Assembly (NCBI GenBank): GCA_903913345.1
Contig: CAIWLA010000279.1
Span: forward strand, 1-5,260
Direction: 5' to 3'
Length of the DNA: 5,260 nucleotides
Source of the DNA: an uncultured Magnetococcales bacterium
GTDB lineage: Bacteria; Pseudomonadota; Magnetococcia; Magnetococcales; Magnetaquicoccaceae
Shown: positions 1 to 5,260 of the stretch, in pieces
Numbering within the stretch: the first letter of the stretch is position 1
Layout of the letters: each line of letters begins with the position of its first letter
The notes under the pieces: model-generated
The model's database searches: none
What the model was told of the DNA's origin: nothing
The model's input: the letters and a program-made list of their open reading frames with translations, nothing else
Translations under genes and position numbers: made by a program

Positions 1-15
1 ATAAAAGAATTATTT

Positions 16-46
16 AAAAAAAAGGGCGGAGGGGGGCTGGGGGAGG
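16..46. other. A8 run followed by G-rich tract in gene-free left edge
   Basis: The first 82 bases hold no gene that I can support. They contain a run of eight A (16-23) followed by a strongly G-biased stretch (24-46) with G-runs of 3, 6 and 5 plus shorter GG pairs. This lies just beyond the stop codon of the minus-strand gene ending at 83, so in that gene's transcript it would read as a C-rich stretch followed by eight U. I find no complementary arm that would make a standard hairpin terminator. A two-tier G-quadruplex on the plus strand is possible. The function is unknown and the flanking gene to the left is not in the window. Confidence 0.4.
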
Positions 47-82
47 CGTTCAACAACCTTTCAAATTAGATTTGTTTACCCA

Positions 83-799
83 CTAGGGCACCCCGTCCCC
101 TTTTCCCGACAAAAGATGCAACCGATCCGTCCAGAAGTGGATCTCCTGGGGATCCCGCACCGTACCACCCGCCAGCACCGCCTCGATCGACAAACGGGCC
201 TCCTGCCATCTCCCCATCTCCTCCAGAAGGGGAATATCCATCTGTCTGGCCCAGGAGGGGACTTGATCTCCCGTGGCATAACGGCGCAGGGCCTGGGCAT
301 ACCGCAACGCCAGAGGCAAGTCGTGCAACCGGTGGTTGGCAACCACGGCGGCCTGGGCCAACCAGGGCCAACGGGCCTGGGGATCCTCAAAAAACCGGCG
401 ATAGACAAAGGCCCCCAACCGCCGCTGCTGCTCCGGGGCCGAGAATTCCCCATAATAACGCACGGCAGACAGCAAGGGATACTGACCGCGTGGATCCAGA
501 TCCAATACGCTGCCCAGCCATCCCTCCAACCGCTCCATATCGAGATCGGCCATGGTCACCGACCGACCCGCCTGATCATCGAAGGCGTGCAACCACACCA
601 TCAACCCCTTGGCCAATACCACCGGTTCACCCAGACTGAACACGCGCAACCAGGCGGTGGGCACCGGCTCCGGCCACTGTTCCAGACGGGGTTGGGTGGA
701 GGACGACAGGGCATGAAATCCCAACTGCCACATCAACCCCACCACCATCCACCCATAACAGGCGCGCGGCACAACGGAAAAAGGTCTTGCACTCGGCAT
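83..799 (-). CDS. Uncharacterised membrane-anchored protein, 238 aa
   Basis: I cannot assign a function. The ATG at 799 is preferred over the in-frame ATG at 859 because a purine-rich ribosome site (GGGGAAGAG, ending 6 nt upstream) precedes it and the extra 20 residues look non-native. After a short basic N-terminus, a hydrophobic stretch at about residues 14-32 looks like a single membrane anchor or uncleaved signal. The rest (about 33-238) is soluble, helical and rich in Trp, Arg and Leu, suggestive of TPR-like helical hairpins. Its most conserved-looking parts are DPRGQYPLL (102-110), RWPWLAQAA (143-151), HRLHDLPLALRYAQALRRYA (156-175) and PSWARQMDI (181-189). From memory, similar blocks occur in conserved hypothetical proteins of other proteobacteria, but I cannot name a family. 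The gene is divergent from the LolC/E permease gene with a 285-bp gap, so a functional link is only possible. Gene reality is well supported by length, start signal and coherent protein composition. Confidence 0.8.
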   Translation of the reverse strand: MPSARPFSVVPRACYGWMVVGLMWQLGFHALSSSTQPRLEQWPEPVPTAWLRVFSLGEPVVLAKGLMVWLHAFDDQAGRSVTMADLDMERLEGWLGSVLDLDPRGQYPLLSAVRYYGEFSAPEQQRRLGAFVYRRFFEDPQARWPWLAQAAVVANHRLHDLPLALRYAQALRRYATGDQVPSWARQMDIPLLEEMGRWQEARLSIEAVLAGGTVRDPQEIHFWTDRLHLLSGKGDGVP

Positions 800-952
800 G
801 GTGGACTCTTCCCCGGCAGTATGCAAACGGTTACCAACATCCGCAGAATGGGTGATCAAACCAACGCAACCGACTCAGTCCGGAAGGATAGGAGAAATCG
901 CAGAAAAAATCCATACAAAACAGAAAGTTTGCGCCAACTCGACCATAATTGC

Positions 953-981
953 TTGATTTTCCGAAAATAGAACGCCAGAAT
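953..981 (+). promoter_or_regulatory. Candidate sigma-70-type promoter for the LolC/E gene
   Basis: TTGATT (953-958) and CAGAAT (976-981) are separated by exactly 17 nt and each matches four of six consensus positions of the -35 and -10 boxes. Transcription would begin near 988 and leave a leader of about 97 nt before the ATG at 1085. It is the best candidate I found in the divergent region 800-1084, which also must hold the promoter for the minus-strand gene starting at 799; I see no convincing one for that strand. The match is weak, so this is a guess from spacing. Confidence 0.27.
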
Positions 982-1084
982 GACCCGTTTCCGATGCTGC
1001 ACCCGGAGAGGCCCACCAGGGAGGTCGGATGCAGCCAGCCGTCCGTTTCCCTTTCAACGACTTCAAGAAGGCCAATACCCACCC

Positions 1085-2347
1085 ATGCTTGCCAACCGCT
1101 ATGAATGGCTGATCGGTCTGCGCTATTTGCGGGCCAAACGGACCCAACATTTTATCAGTGTCATCACCCTTCTTTCGATGGGAGGAATCGCCCTGGGGGT
1201 CGCTGCACTCATCGTGGTGCTCGCCGTCATGACCGGATTTCGTGAAACCTTGCAAAATCAAATTCTGGGGGTCACCAGTCACATCACCATTCGCTCTTTT
1301 ACCGGTGAAGTCAGCCAATTTGCCACCGTGTTGCAGAGTGTCAGCACCACCCCAGGCGTCTCCGGGGCCGCACCGTTCATCTCCAGTCAGGCCATGGTAC
1401 AGGCCAGAGGACGTGCCATCGGTGTGGCCATGCGCGGCATCGACATTCAGCGGGAAAAACAGGTCTCCGACCTGGAAAAAAACCTGACCCAGGGCAGCCT
1501 GGAGCGACTGGCTGGCTTTGGCATTGTTCTGGGCAAAAATCTCGCCGCCAACCTGGGGGTCTCCCTGGGTGATTCGGTCACCCTCCTGGTGGCCACGGCC
1601 AATGTCACCGCCATGGGCACCATACCGCGCATGAAACGCTTTACCGTGGCAGGCATCTTCAATTCCGGCATGTACGAATATGACAGCGCCCTCGTCTACA
1701 TCCATCTGCCCGATGCCCAGGCGTTGCTGCGCATGAATCAAACGGTCTCCGGCATCGAGGTCAAAACCCCCCACCCGGAATCCGCCGTCGCCATCCAAAA
1801 AATATTGGAACAACGACTCGCTCCGCTCGCACAGACCGAAAGCGGCTTCTGGATCCAGAACTGGATGGAGATGAACCACAACTTTTTCCGTGCCTTGCGT
1901 CTGGAGAAGGCCACCATGTTTGTCATTCTCTTTCTCGTGGTGGTGGTGGCTGCCTTTAATATTGTCTCCAGCCTGATCATGTCGGTCATGGAAAAGGCCC
2001 AGGAGATTGCCATCCTGAAGACCATGGGTGCCACGTCCAGGGGCATTATGACCATATTTATCATCAATGGCGGCATCATCGGCCTGACCGGCACCTTCTC
2101 CGGTTTGCTCCTGGGTTTGACCCTGGCCTCCAATCTGGAACCGGTTCTGGGAACGATTGAAAAGGTGTTCGGCATCCAGATTCTCTCAGGGGAGGTCTAT
2201 TATATCGACCATTTACCCTCCAAGGTGGTCTTTTCCGATGTCGTCTGGATCACCGGTGTCAGCCTGGCCATCAGCCTGTGTGCCACCCTCTATCCCGCCT
2301 GGAGGGCCGCACGGGTGGACCCGATCGATACCTTGCGGTACGAATAG
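1085..2347 (+). CDS. lolC: LolC/LolE-family lipoprotein-releasing ABC transporter permease, 420 aa
   Basis: This is an inner-membrane permease of the Lol system, which extracts outer-membrane lipoproteins from the inner membrane and hands them to LolA. Visible layout: the N-terminal YEWLIGLRYLRAKRT (6-20), a first membrane helix (about 22-49) followed by MTGFRETLQNQILG, a large periplasmic domain (about 50-275), then three helices (about 277-302, 322-350 and 385-405) and the typical end YPAWRAARVDPIDTLRYE (403-420). The cytoplasmic EKAQEIAILKTMGAT (303-317) is the coupling region that contacts the ATPase. The AMGTIPRMKRF stretch (176-186) resembles the Hook of E. coli LolC (MGRIPSQRLF), which recruits LolA. 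The protein may be LolC or a single-gene LolC/E hybrid. Length is close to E. coli LolC/LolE (about 400-414). The start at 1085 was chosen because family homology begins there; AAGAAGG lies 13 nt upstream, a rather long spacing. The usual neighbour lolD does not follow; a convergent gene does. Confidence 0.93.
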   Translation: MLANRYEWLIGLRYLRAKRTQHFISVITLLSMGGIALGVAALIVVLAVMTGFRETLQNQILGVTSHITIRSFTGEVSQFATVLQSVSTTPGVSGAAPFISSQAMVQARGRAIGVAMRGIDIQREKQVSDLEKNLTQGSLERLAGFGIVLGKNLAANLGVSLGDSVTLLVATANVTAMGTIPRMKRFTVAGIFNSGMYEYDSALVYIHLPDAQALLRMNQTVSGIEVKTPHPESAVAIQKILEQRLAPLAQTESGFWIQNWMEMNHNFFRALRLEKATMFVILFLVVVVAAFNIVSSLIMSVMEKAQEIAILKTMGATSRGIMTIFIINGGIIGLTGTFSGLLLGLTLASNLEPVLGTIEKVFGIQILSGEVYYIDHLPSKVVFSDVVWITGVSLAISLCATLYPAWRAARVDPIDTLRYE

Positions 2348-2373
2348 GGCCGCTCCGATCCCTTGTTCCGGCC
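2348..2373. terminator. Possible weak bidirectional terminator
   Basis: GGCCG (2348-2352) and CGGCC (2369-2373) can pair as a 5-bp GC stem around a 16-nt loop, extendable by one G-U pair. A T-rich stretch (TGTTTGTCTCTT) follows on the plus strand. It occupies most of the 36-bp gap between two convergent stop codons (lolC ends at 2347, the sigma-54 activator at 2384), where a shared terminator is expected. The short stem and the lack of a clean T-run make this tentative. Confidence 0.3.
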
Positions 2374-2383
2374 TGTTTGTCTC

Positions 2384-3922
2384 TTACGTTCCAATGTCAT
2401 ATTGACGGATTTTGTTGTGCAGCGACTGGCGGGTGATGTCCAGCAATTGCGCGGCCTGCAACTTGTTACCCTGGGTTCTGTCCAGGGCGGCGCGAATCAG
2501 GCGAATTTCCAGACGTTCCCGCTGCTGGGGCAGGGACAACGAATCTGGAAGAGACTCGACCGGGTCCAGGACGGGCCTCTCTTTGGGCAGGGAGCAGTGT
2601 GCCACCGGAATGACCTCGCCATCGGCGGTCAACGCCACCAGACGCTCCACCTCATGTTCCAGTTGTCGCACATTGCCTGGCCAGTCGTAGGTTTCAAAAC
2701 GGGCCAGGACTTCTGCCGAAAAACCCAACACCTTCTTGTTGAAGCGGGTATTCACCTCCTCCAGAAACATCATGGCCAGGGGCAGAATGTCCATGGAGCG
2801 GTCACGCAAGGGGGGAAGGATTAAATCCACAGAAAACAGTCGGAAAAACAGATCTTCCCGGAAGCGGCCTTTTTTCACCTCATCCTGCAAGTTTTTGGCG
2901 GAGGCACTGATGATGCGAAACTCATAGCGATGGAGCCGATTGCCTCCCAGACGCATCCCCTCTTTTTCCTGGATGGCGCGCAAAAATTTGGGTTGGATGG
3001 CCAACGGCATTTCGGAAATTTCATCCAGAAACAGCGTACCCCCGGTGGCCTCTTCAAACCGGCCCATGCGACTGGAAACCGCCCCGGTGAACGCCCCCTT
3101 CTCATAGCCGAAAAATTCGCTCTCCATCAAATTTTCCGGGATGGCCGAACAGTTGACCGCCACAAAGGGCCGGCCACGGCGTTCGCTGGACTGCTCATGG
3201 ATCATGCGGGCAATGACCTCTTTGCCGGTGCCACTCTCGCCGGTGATAAAGACATTGACGGGCAGGGAGCCAATCTGACGTACCGTGGCCAACGCCTGGC
3301 GCATGGAGGGACTTTCGGCGATAAAATCGTGTTTGTCCGAGGCCTTGAATGCGGACCGCGTCATCTCCTCGTGCATATGTTTGGAGATGTTGATCATCTC
3401 CTCCGTGATAATGTTATGCTCGATGGAGAGTGCCAGATAGCGGACCACCTGTTGCAGCAGTTGTTCGTCCTGTTGGGTAAAACCCTCCTTGCCACGCTTG
3501 TTCAACACCTGAACGGCCCCGATGCACCGTTTTTCCGCCAGGCTGAAGATGGGGACGCTGATCAGGTTGCGGGTGACAAAATCGGTCTTCTGGTCAACCA
3601 GGGCATGAAAACCGTTATGACTTTCCAGGCCAGAACCGAAAATGGTCGCACCGCTGGAGATGGTGCGACCAACAATGCTCCCCTCTTTGGGGGCAATGAT
3701 CTCTTTTTCCTGGACGCCTGTCCCAAATTTCAGCCAAACATCGTCCGATTCGGCACTGTAAATAAAAATGCTGCACCGCTCCGCCTGCACCAGTGGGGGA
3801 AACACGGAGACAAAAAAACGCATGAGATTTTCATAATCATGATTGGTCCAGGCGCGGGTGATGCGGTCCAATAACGCCTTGAGCGTGATCAGACGCTGTC
3901 TGATTTCCGTGGTCTTGAACAT
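2384..3922 (-). CDS. Sigma-54-dependent transcriptional activator, GAF / AAA+ / Fis-type HTH, 512 aa
   Basis: This is an enhancer-binding protein that remodels sigma-54 RNA polymerase using ATP. The N-terminal sensor (about 25-172) is a GAF domain (ERCSIFIYSAE at 48-58, then NLISVPIF and GAVQVLNKRG), so the input is probably a small ligand or redox signal rather than phosphorylation; there is no receiver domain. A helical linker (about 172-196) leads to the AAA+ domain with Walker A GESGTGKE (228-235), the sigma-54-contacting GAFTGA loop (276-281), Walker B GGTLFLDE (294-301), FREDLFFRL with arginine-finger residues (354-362) and sensor II WPGNVRQLEHE (414-424). A Fis-type helix-turn-helix closes the protein (about 471-510). 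All residues needed for activation appear intact. Overall plan and length match the NifA/NorR/FhlA type, but the ligand cannot be read from sequence. Its ATG directly follows the TAA of the upstream InsA-like gene and has only a poor ribosome site, implying translational coupling. A target may be the nearby sigma-54 flagellin promoter (inference). Confidence 0.95.
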   Translation of the reverse strand: MFKTTEIRQRLITLKALLDRITRAWTNHDYENLMRFFVSVFPPLVQAERCSIFIYSAESDDVWLKFGTGVQEKEIIAPKEGSIVGRTISSGATIFGSGLESHNGFHALVDQKTDFVTRNLISVPIFSLAEKRCIGAVQVLNKRGKEGFTQQDEQLLQQVVRYLALSIEHNIITEEMINISKHMHEEMTRSAFKASDKHDFIAESPSMRQALATVRQIGSLPVNVFITGESGTGKEVIARMIHEQSSERRGRPFVAVNCSAIPENLMESEFFGYEKGAFTGAVSSRMGRFEEATGGTLFLDEISEMPLAIQPKFLRAIQEKEGMRLGGNRLHRYEFRIISASAKNLQDEVKKGRFREDLFFRLFSVDLILPPLRDRSMDILPLAMMFLEEVNTRFNKKVLGFSAEVLARFETYDWPGNVRQLEHEVERLVALTADGEVIPVAHCSLPKERPVLDPVESLPDSLSLPQQRERLEIRLIRAALDRTQGNKLQAAQLLDITRQSLHNKIRQYDIGT

Positions 3923-4261
3923 TTATCCGGCCAAAACCTGCGGTCGTCTGGGTGTCGACTCCTGGGGATAACCGGTGGGCAGGGAAAAGCGGGACAACAT
4001 CTGAAACACCTCCAGGACGACCTCCTTGGGCAGGTTCAACAGGTGTGCCGTCTCGTCAATATCCGCCCCACTCAGGGCCAGGTCGATAATGTGCTGCCGC
4101 GTCTCGGAGGGGCGCGGTTTGGCCTGATAGTTCAGGAGAAAAATGCGCCGTTTGCAGGGAGGGTTCTGGCAGACAAACCGCTGTGCCCCGTTGGGCTGTT
4201 TGCCATACTTGACCACATTCAAACTGTCACAGTCTGGGCAACGCACCTCGACCACCGCCAT
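3923..4261 (-). CDS. Small IS1 InsA-like zinc-ribbon/HTH protein, 112 aa, coupled to the sigma-54 activator
   Basis: The N-terminal half carries a zinc-ribbon pattern, CPDC (8-11) with CQNPPC (31-36), and the sequence YGKQPNGAQRFVCQNP as in IS1-type InsA. Residues about 53-88 (RQHIIDLALSGADIDETAHLL onward) match the InsA helix-turn-helix region. InsA binds IS1 ends and represses its own promoter; here no insB or other DDE transposase follows, and I see no IS1-like terminal repeats, so this is probably a stand-alone or domesticated DNA-binding protein. A tail of about 20 residues (SLPTGYPQESTPRRPQVLAG) extends beyond the length of E. coli InsA (about 91 aa). The ATG at 4261 has a strong AGGAG site 7 nt upstream, which rules out the longer in-frame start at 4336. 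The stop TAA is fused to the ATG of the following activator gene (TAAATG), so both are surely co-transcribed. A regulatory partnership with the activator is inference. Confidence 0.85.
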   Translation of the reverse strand: MAVVEVRCPDCDSLNVVKYGKQPNGAQRFVCQNPPCKRRIFLLNYQAKPRPSETRQHIIDLALSGADIDETAHLLNLPKEVVLEVFQMLSRFSLPTGYPQESTPRRPQVLAG

Positions 4262-4307
4262 CTGAAATCTCCTCTTTCGTCTGCGCAACACCTTGGGTAG
4301 ACATCCA

Positions 4308-4316
4308 GCACTGTGC
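4308..4316. promoter_or_regulatory. Short perfect palindrome GCAC-T-GTGC
   Basis: GCAC and GTGC flank a single T, a perfect 4-bp-arm dyad. It lies 47 nt upstream of the InsA-like start codon and shares its half-site with the dyads at 4385-4411. It could be an operator in the leader of the InsA-like/activator operon. Such a short palindrome can easily arise by chance. Confidence 0.2.
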
Positions 4317-4384
4317 CATTGCCTGTCATCCAGCAATCAACTTCCATGCCAAACAGGTCACTCATTCCATTTGCCTTGCCCTCT

Positions 4385-4411
4385 GTGCGATTGCGCACCA
4401 TGGACTGTGCA
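4385..4411. promoter_or_regulatory. Overlapping dyads, candidate activator or repressor binding site
   Basis: Two inverted repeats overlap. GTGCG (4385-4389) pairs with CGCAC (4394-4398) across 4 nt. TGCGCA (4392-4397) pairs with TGTGCA (4406-4411) across 8 nt with one mismatch of six. The cluster lies about 130 bp upstream of the sigma-54 promoter at 4538, a usual distance for an enhancer-binding protein site that works by DNA looping. Whether the Fis-type activator or the InsA-like protein binds here is not known. Confidence 0.3.
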
Positions 4412-4522
4412 GGCCGACCTGAACGGGCTGCGATGGGGGAAAATTGTTCCGTGGCGACCGTGCAAAAAATGCCCACTCCCACGACATCCATGGTCTGATT
4501 TACCGTTAACAGCAATAAAATC

Positions 4523-4528
4523 ATTATA
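4523..4528 (-). promoter_or_regulatory. Possible -10 box for the InsA-like/activator operon
   Basis: A perfect TATAAT reads on the minus strand here. The -35 position, about 17 nt upstream, has no convincing TTGACA match. Transcription would start near 4516 and give a leader of about 255 nt before 4261. A lone perfect hexamer in an AT-rich stretch is weak support. The site lies next to the sigma-54 promoter of the opposite strand, so the two promoters could interfere. Confidence 0.22.
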
Positions 4529-4537
4529 TTGTTTGAT

Positions 4538-4553
4538 TGGACTTGAAGTTGCA
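4538..4553 (+). promoter_or_regulatory. Sigma-54 (-24/-12) promoter of the flagellin gene
   Basis: The sequence TGGACTTGAAGTTGCA has the invariant GG (4539-4540) and GC (4551-4552) separated by exactly 10 nt, and a perfect -12 element TTGCA. It matches TGGCACG-N4-TTGCW at the TGG and the TTGCA, but not in most of the positions between GG and the spacer. The start of transcription would be near 4564, leaving a leader of about 75 nt before the flagellin ATG. Use of sigma-54 for late flagellar genes is known in several bacteria, and a sigma-54 activator is encoded in the divergent operon. I saw no sigma-28 type promoter in this region. Confidence 0.65.
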
Positions 4554-4638
4554 TCGTGGATGGACGGGCGATGGCGTATTGTGCGGCTTCCGCCAGATAC
4601 CTCTCTTCGGGCATCATACGATTCAGAAAGGAGTTTCC

Positions 4639-5260
4639 ATGGCAAACATCGCCTCCACCGGTTCCAACCTGCCCAATATCAACCAGACATCCGTGCTGGA
4701 TGCCACCACGCTGTCCGCTCTGAAAGAGGGGCTGGACAAACTCTCCGGCGGTATCCGGGTCCGTTTGGCCAAGGATGGGACCACACAAGACCGGGGAGGT
4801 GCCTCTCTGCTGGCCCTGGGTGACCGGATGTCGGCCAATCTGCAAACCCTGAATCAGGCCACCCTCAACGCCAATGATGGCATCGCCATCACCCAGGTGG
4901 CGAGTGCCGGGTTGGACGACATTCATACCGACCTGCAACAGTTGCAAAAACTGGTCGTCGCCAGCCGCAGCGGCACGTTGAGCGATACCGATCGGGCGGC
5001 CTTGCAGGAACAGGCGAAACAGATCCTGCAGGCCATTGACCAAAAGGTTCATTCCACCCGCTACAACCATATTCCCCTGCTGGCCAGCACCAAGGCGATC
5101 CTGCTGCAAACCGGCATTGACACCAACACCCAGACCACCATCAGCCTGAAAGATTATTCCGATGCCTTCACCCCGGTGGACCTGACCAGTGGGTCCGGTG
5201 TGGAGGCCGCCACGGCCTCTTTAAAAAAAGAGCAGGAGATGGTCGAAAATGCCCAGGCCC
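4639..5260 (+). CDS. Flagellin, 3' end beyond the window (207 residues visible)
   Basis: This is a subunit of the flagellar filament. The ATG at 4639 has a strong AAAGGAG ribosome site (4627-4633) at 5 nt spacing, and the frame is open to the window end. The N-terminal D0/D1 signature is clear: KLSGGIRVRLAKD (34-46), LALGDRMSANLQTLNQATLN (58-77), ANDGIAITQVASAGLDDI (78-95), LQQLQKLVVASRSGTLSDTD (99-118) and LQEQAKQILQAIDQ (122-135). The NHIPLLAS and LLQTGIDTNTQTTISL segments (143-170) match the end of the D1 half, and residues from about 188 look like the start of the C-terminal helix. There is thus almost no outer D2/D3 domain; I expect about 260-270 residues in total. Oddities: the start lacks the usual INTN motif, and about 7 residues (GTTQDRGG region, 47-54) replace the common AKDDAAG loop. 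It could be one of several flagellin paralogues or a flagellin-like accessory protein. Confidence 0.88.
   Translation, partial: MANIASTGSNLPNINQTSVLDATTLSALKEGLDKLSGGIRVRLAKDGTTQDRGGASLLALGDRMSANLQTLNQATLNANDGIAITQVASAGLDDIHTDLQQLQKLVVASRSGTLSDTDRAALQEQAKQILQAIDQKVHSTRYNHIPLLASTKAILLQTGIDTNTQTTISLKDYSDAFTPVDLTSGSGVEAATASLKKEQEMVENAQA

Larger units (their letters stand above)
4262..4638. other. 377-bp divergent regulatory region between the InsA-like gene and flagellin
   Basis: No gene is supported here: the short open frames lack ribosome sites and protein-like composition. The region has to drive the minus-strand InsA-like/activator operon and the plus-strand flagellin gene. It holds a sigma-54 promoter, a possible -10 box for the minus strand and several GTGC/GCAC inverted elements, listed separately. 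The part around 4497-4550 is markedly more AT-rich than the neighbouring genes, as expected of a promoter zone. Confidence 0.6.

Noticed and set aside
1..60. Rho-independent terminator for the minus-strand gene
   Set aside because: Reading that strand there is a T8 run, but the C-rich stretch before it has no complementary G arm, so no hairpin forms.
116..970. 284-codon open frame on the plus strand
   Set aside because: It is antisense to the 83-799 gene; Pro/His/Gln-rich composition and no ribosome site suggest a shadow.
980..1084. Upstream start of the LolC/E permease at 980
   Set aside because: The 35 extra residues are Arg/Pro-rich, unlike family members, and would overlap the candidate promoter; family similarity begins at 1085.
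875..1879. 334-codon open frame on the minus strand
   Set aside because: It lies antisense over the N-terminal half of the clear LolC/E permease; His/Gly/Asp-rich shadow composition.
2930..3874. 314-codon open frame on the plus strand
   Set aside because: It is antisense to the sigma-54 activator, whose motifs are unmistakable.
3923..4336. A complete IS1-like insertion sequence, or the longer start at 4336 for the InsA-like protein
   Set aside because: No insB/DDE transposase frame and no IS1-type terminal inverted repeats were seen. The start at 4261 has a strong AGGAG site and matches where family similarity begins; the extra 25 residues do not.
4340..4402. Minus-strand sigma-54 promoters for the InsA-like operon (TGG...GC patterns near 4340 and 4390-4401)
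   Set aside because: Both have 9 nt instead of 10 nt between GG and GC, a spacing that normally abolishes sigma-54 recognition.
4313..4498. 61-codon plus-strand open frame in the intergenic region
   Set aside because: No ribosome site, no recognisable protein pattern, and it covers the dyad cluster.
4219..5109. 296-codon open frame on the minus strand
   Set aside because: It is antisense to the flagellin gene and crosses the intergenic region and the InsA-like start; its Gln/Gly-rich composition is that of a shadow frame.

Overview
The window is GC-rich and densely coding. It looks like a flagellated Gram-negative proteobacterium: it has a LolC/E-type lipoprotein-export permease (so an outer membrane), a sigma-54 enhancer-binding protein and a flagellin. 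The atypical flagellin suggests to me the magnetotactic Magnetococcales or a relative, but this is a weak, memory-based impression and no magnetosome gene is present.

Layout. Positions 1-82 hold no gene, only an A-run followed by a very G-rich tract. A 238-residue, apparently membrane-anchored protein of unknown function lies on the minus strand (83-799). After a 285-bp divergent intergenic region comes a complete LolC/LolE-family permease on the plus strand (1085-2347). Its partner ATPase gene lolD is not next to it. A 36-bp convergent gap with a possible weak terminator separates it from a minus-strand pair. The promoter-proximal gene of that pair (3923-4261) encodes a small zinc-ribbon/HTH protein that resembles the InsA protein of IS1 elements but has no transposase with it. 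Its TAA stop abuts the ATG of the second gene (2384-3922), a GAF / AAA+ / Fis-type sigma-54 activator with all key motifs intact. A 377-bp intergenic region (4262-4638) contains a canonically spaced sigma-54 promoter (4538-4553) and a group of GTGC/GCAC dyads. It leads divergently into a flagellin gene that runs off the window end (4639 onward).

How the parts may work together. The right half reads as a possible self-contained regulatory module: an InsA-like DNA-binding protein translationally coupled to a GAF-type sigma-54 activator, facing a flagellin gene with its own sigma-54 promoter and possible upstream activator sites. The motifs, the coupling and the promoter spacing are visible in the sequence. 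That the activator and the InsA-like protein act on this flagellin promoter is inference from position. The left half (unknown anchored protein and LolC/E) is divergently arranged and has no evident link to the flagellar part.
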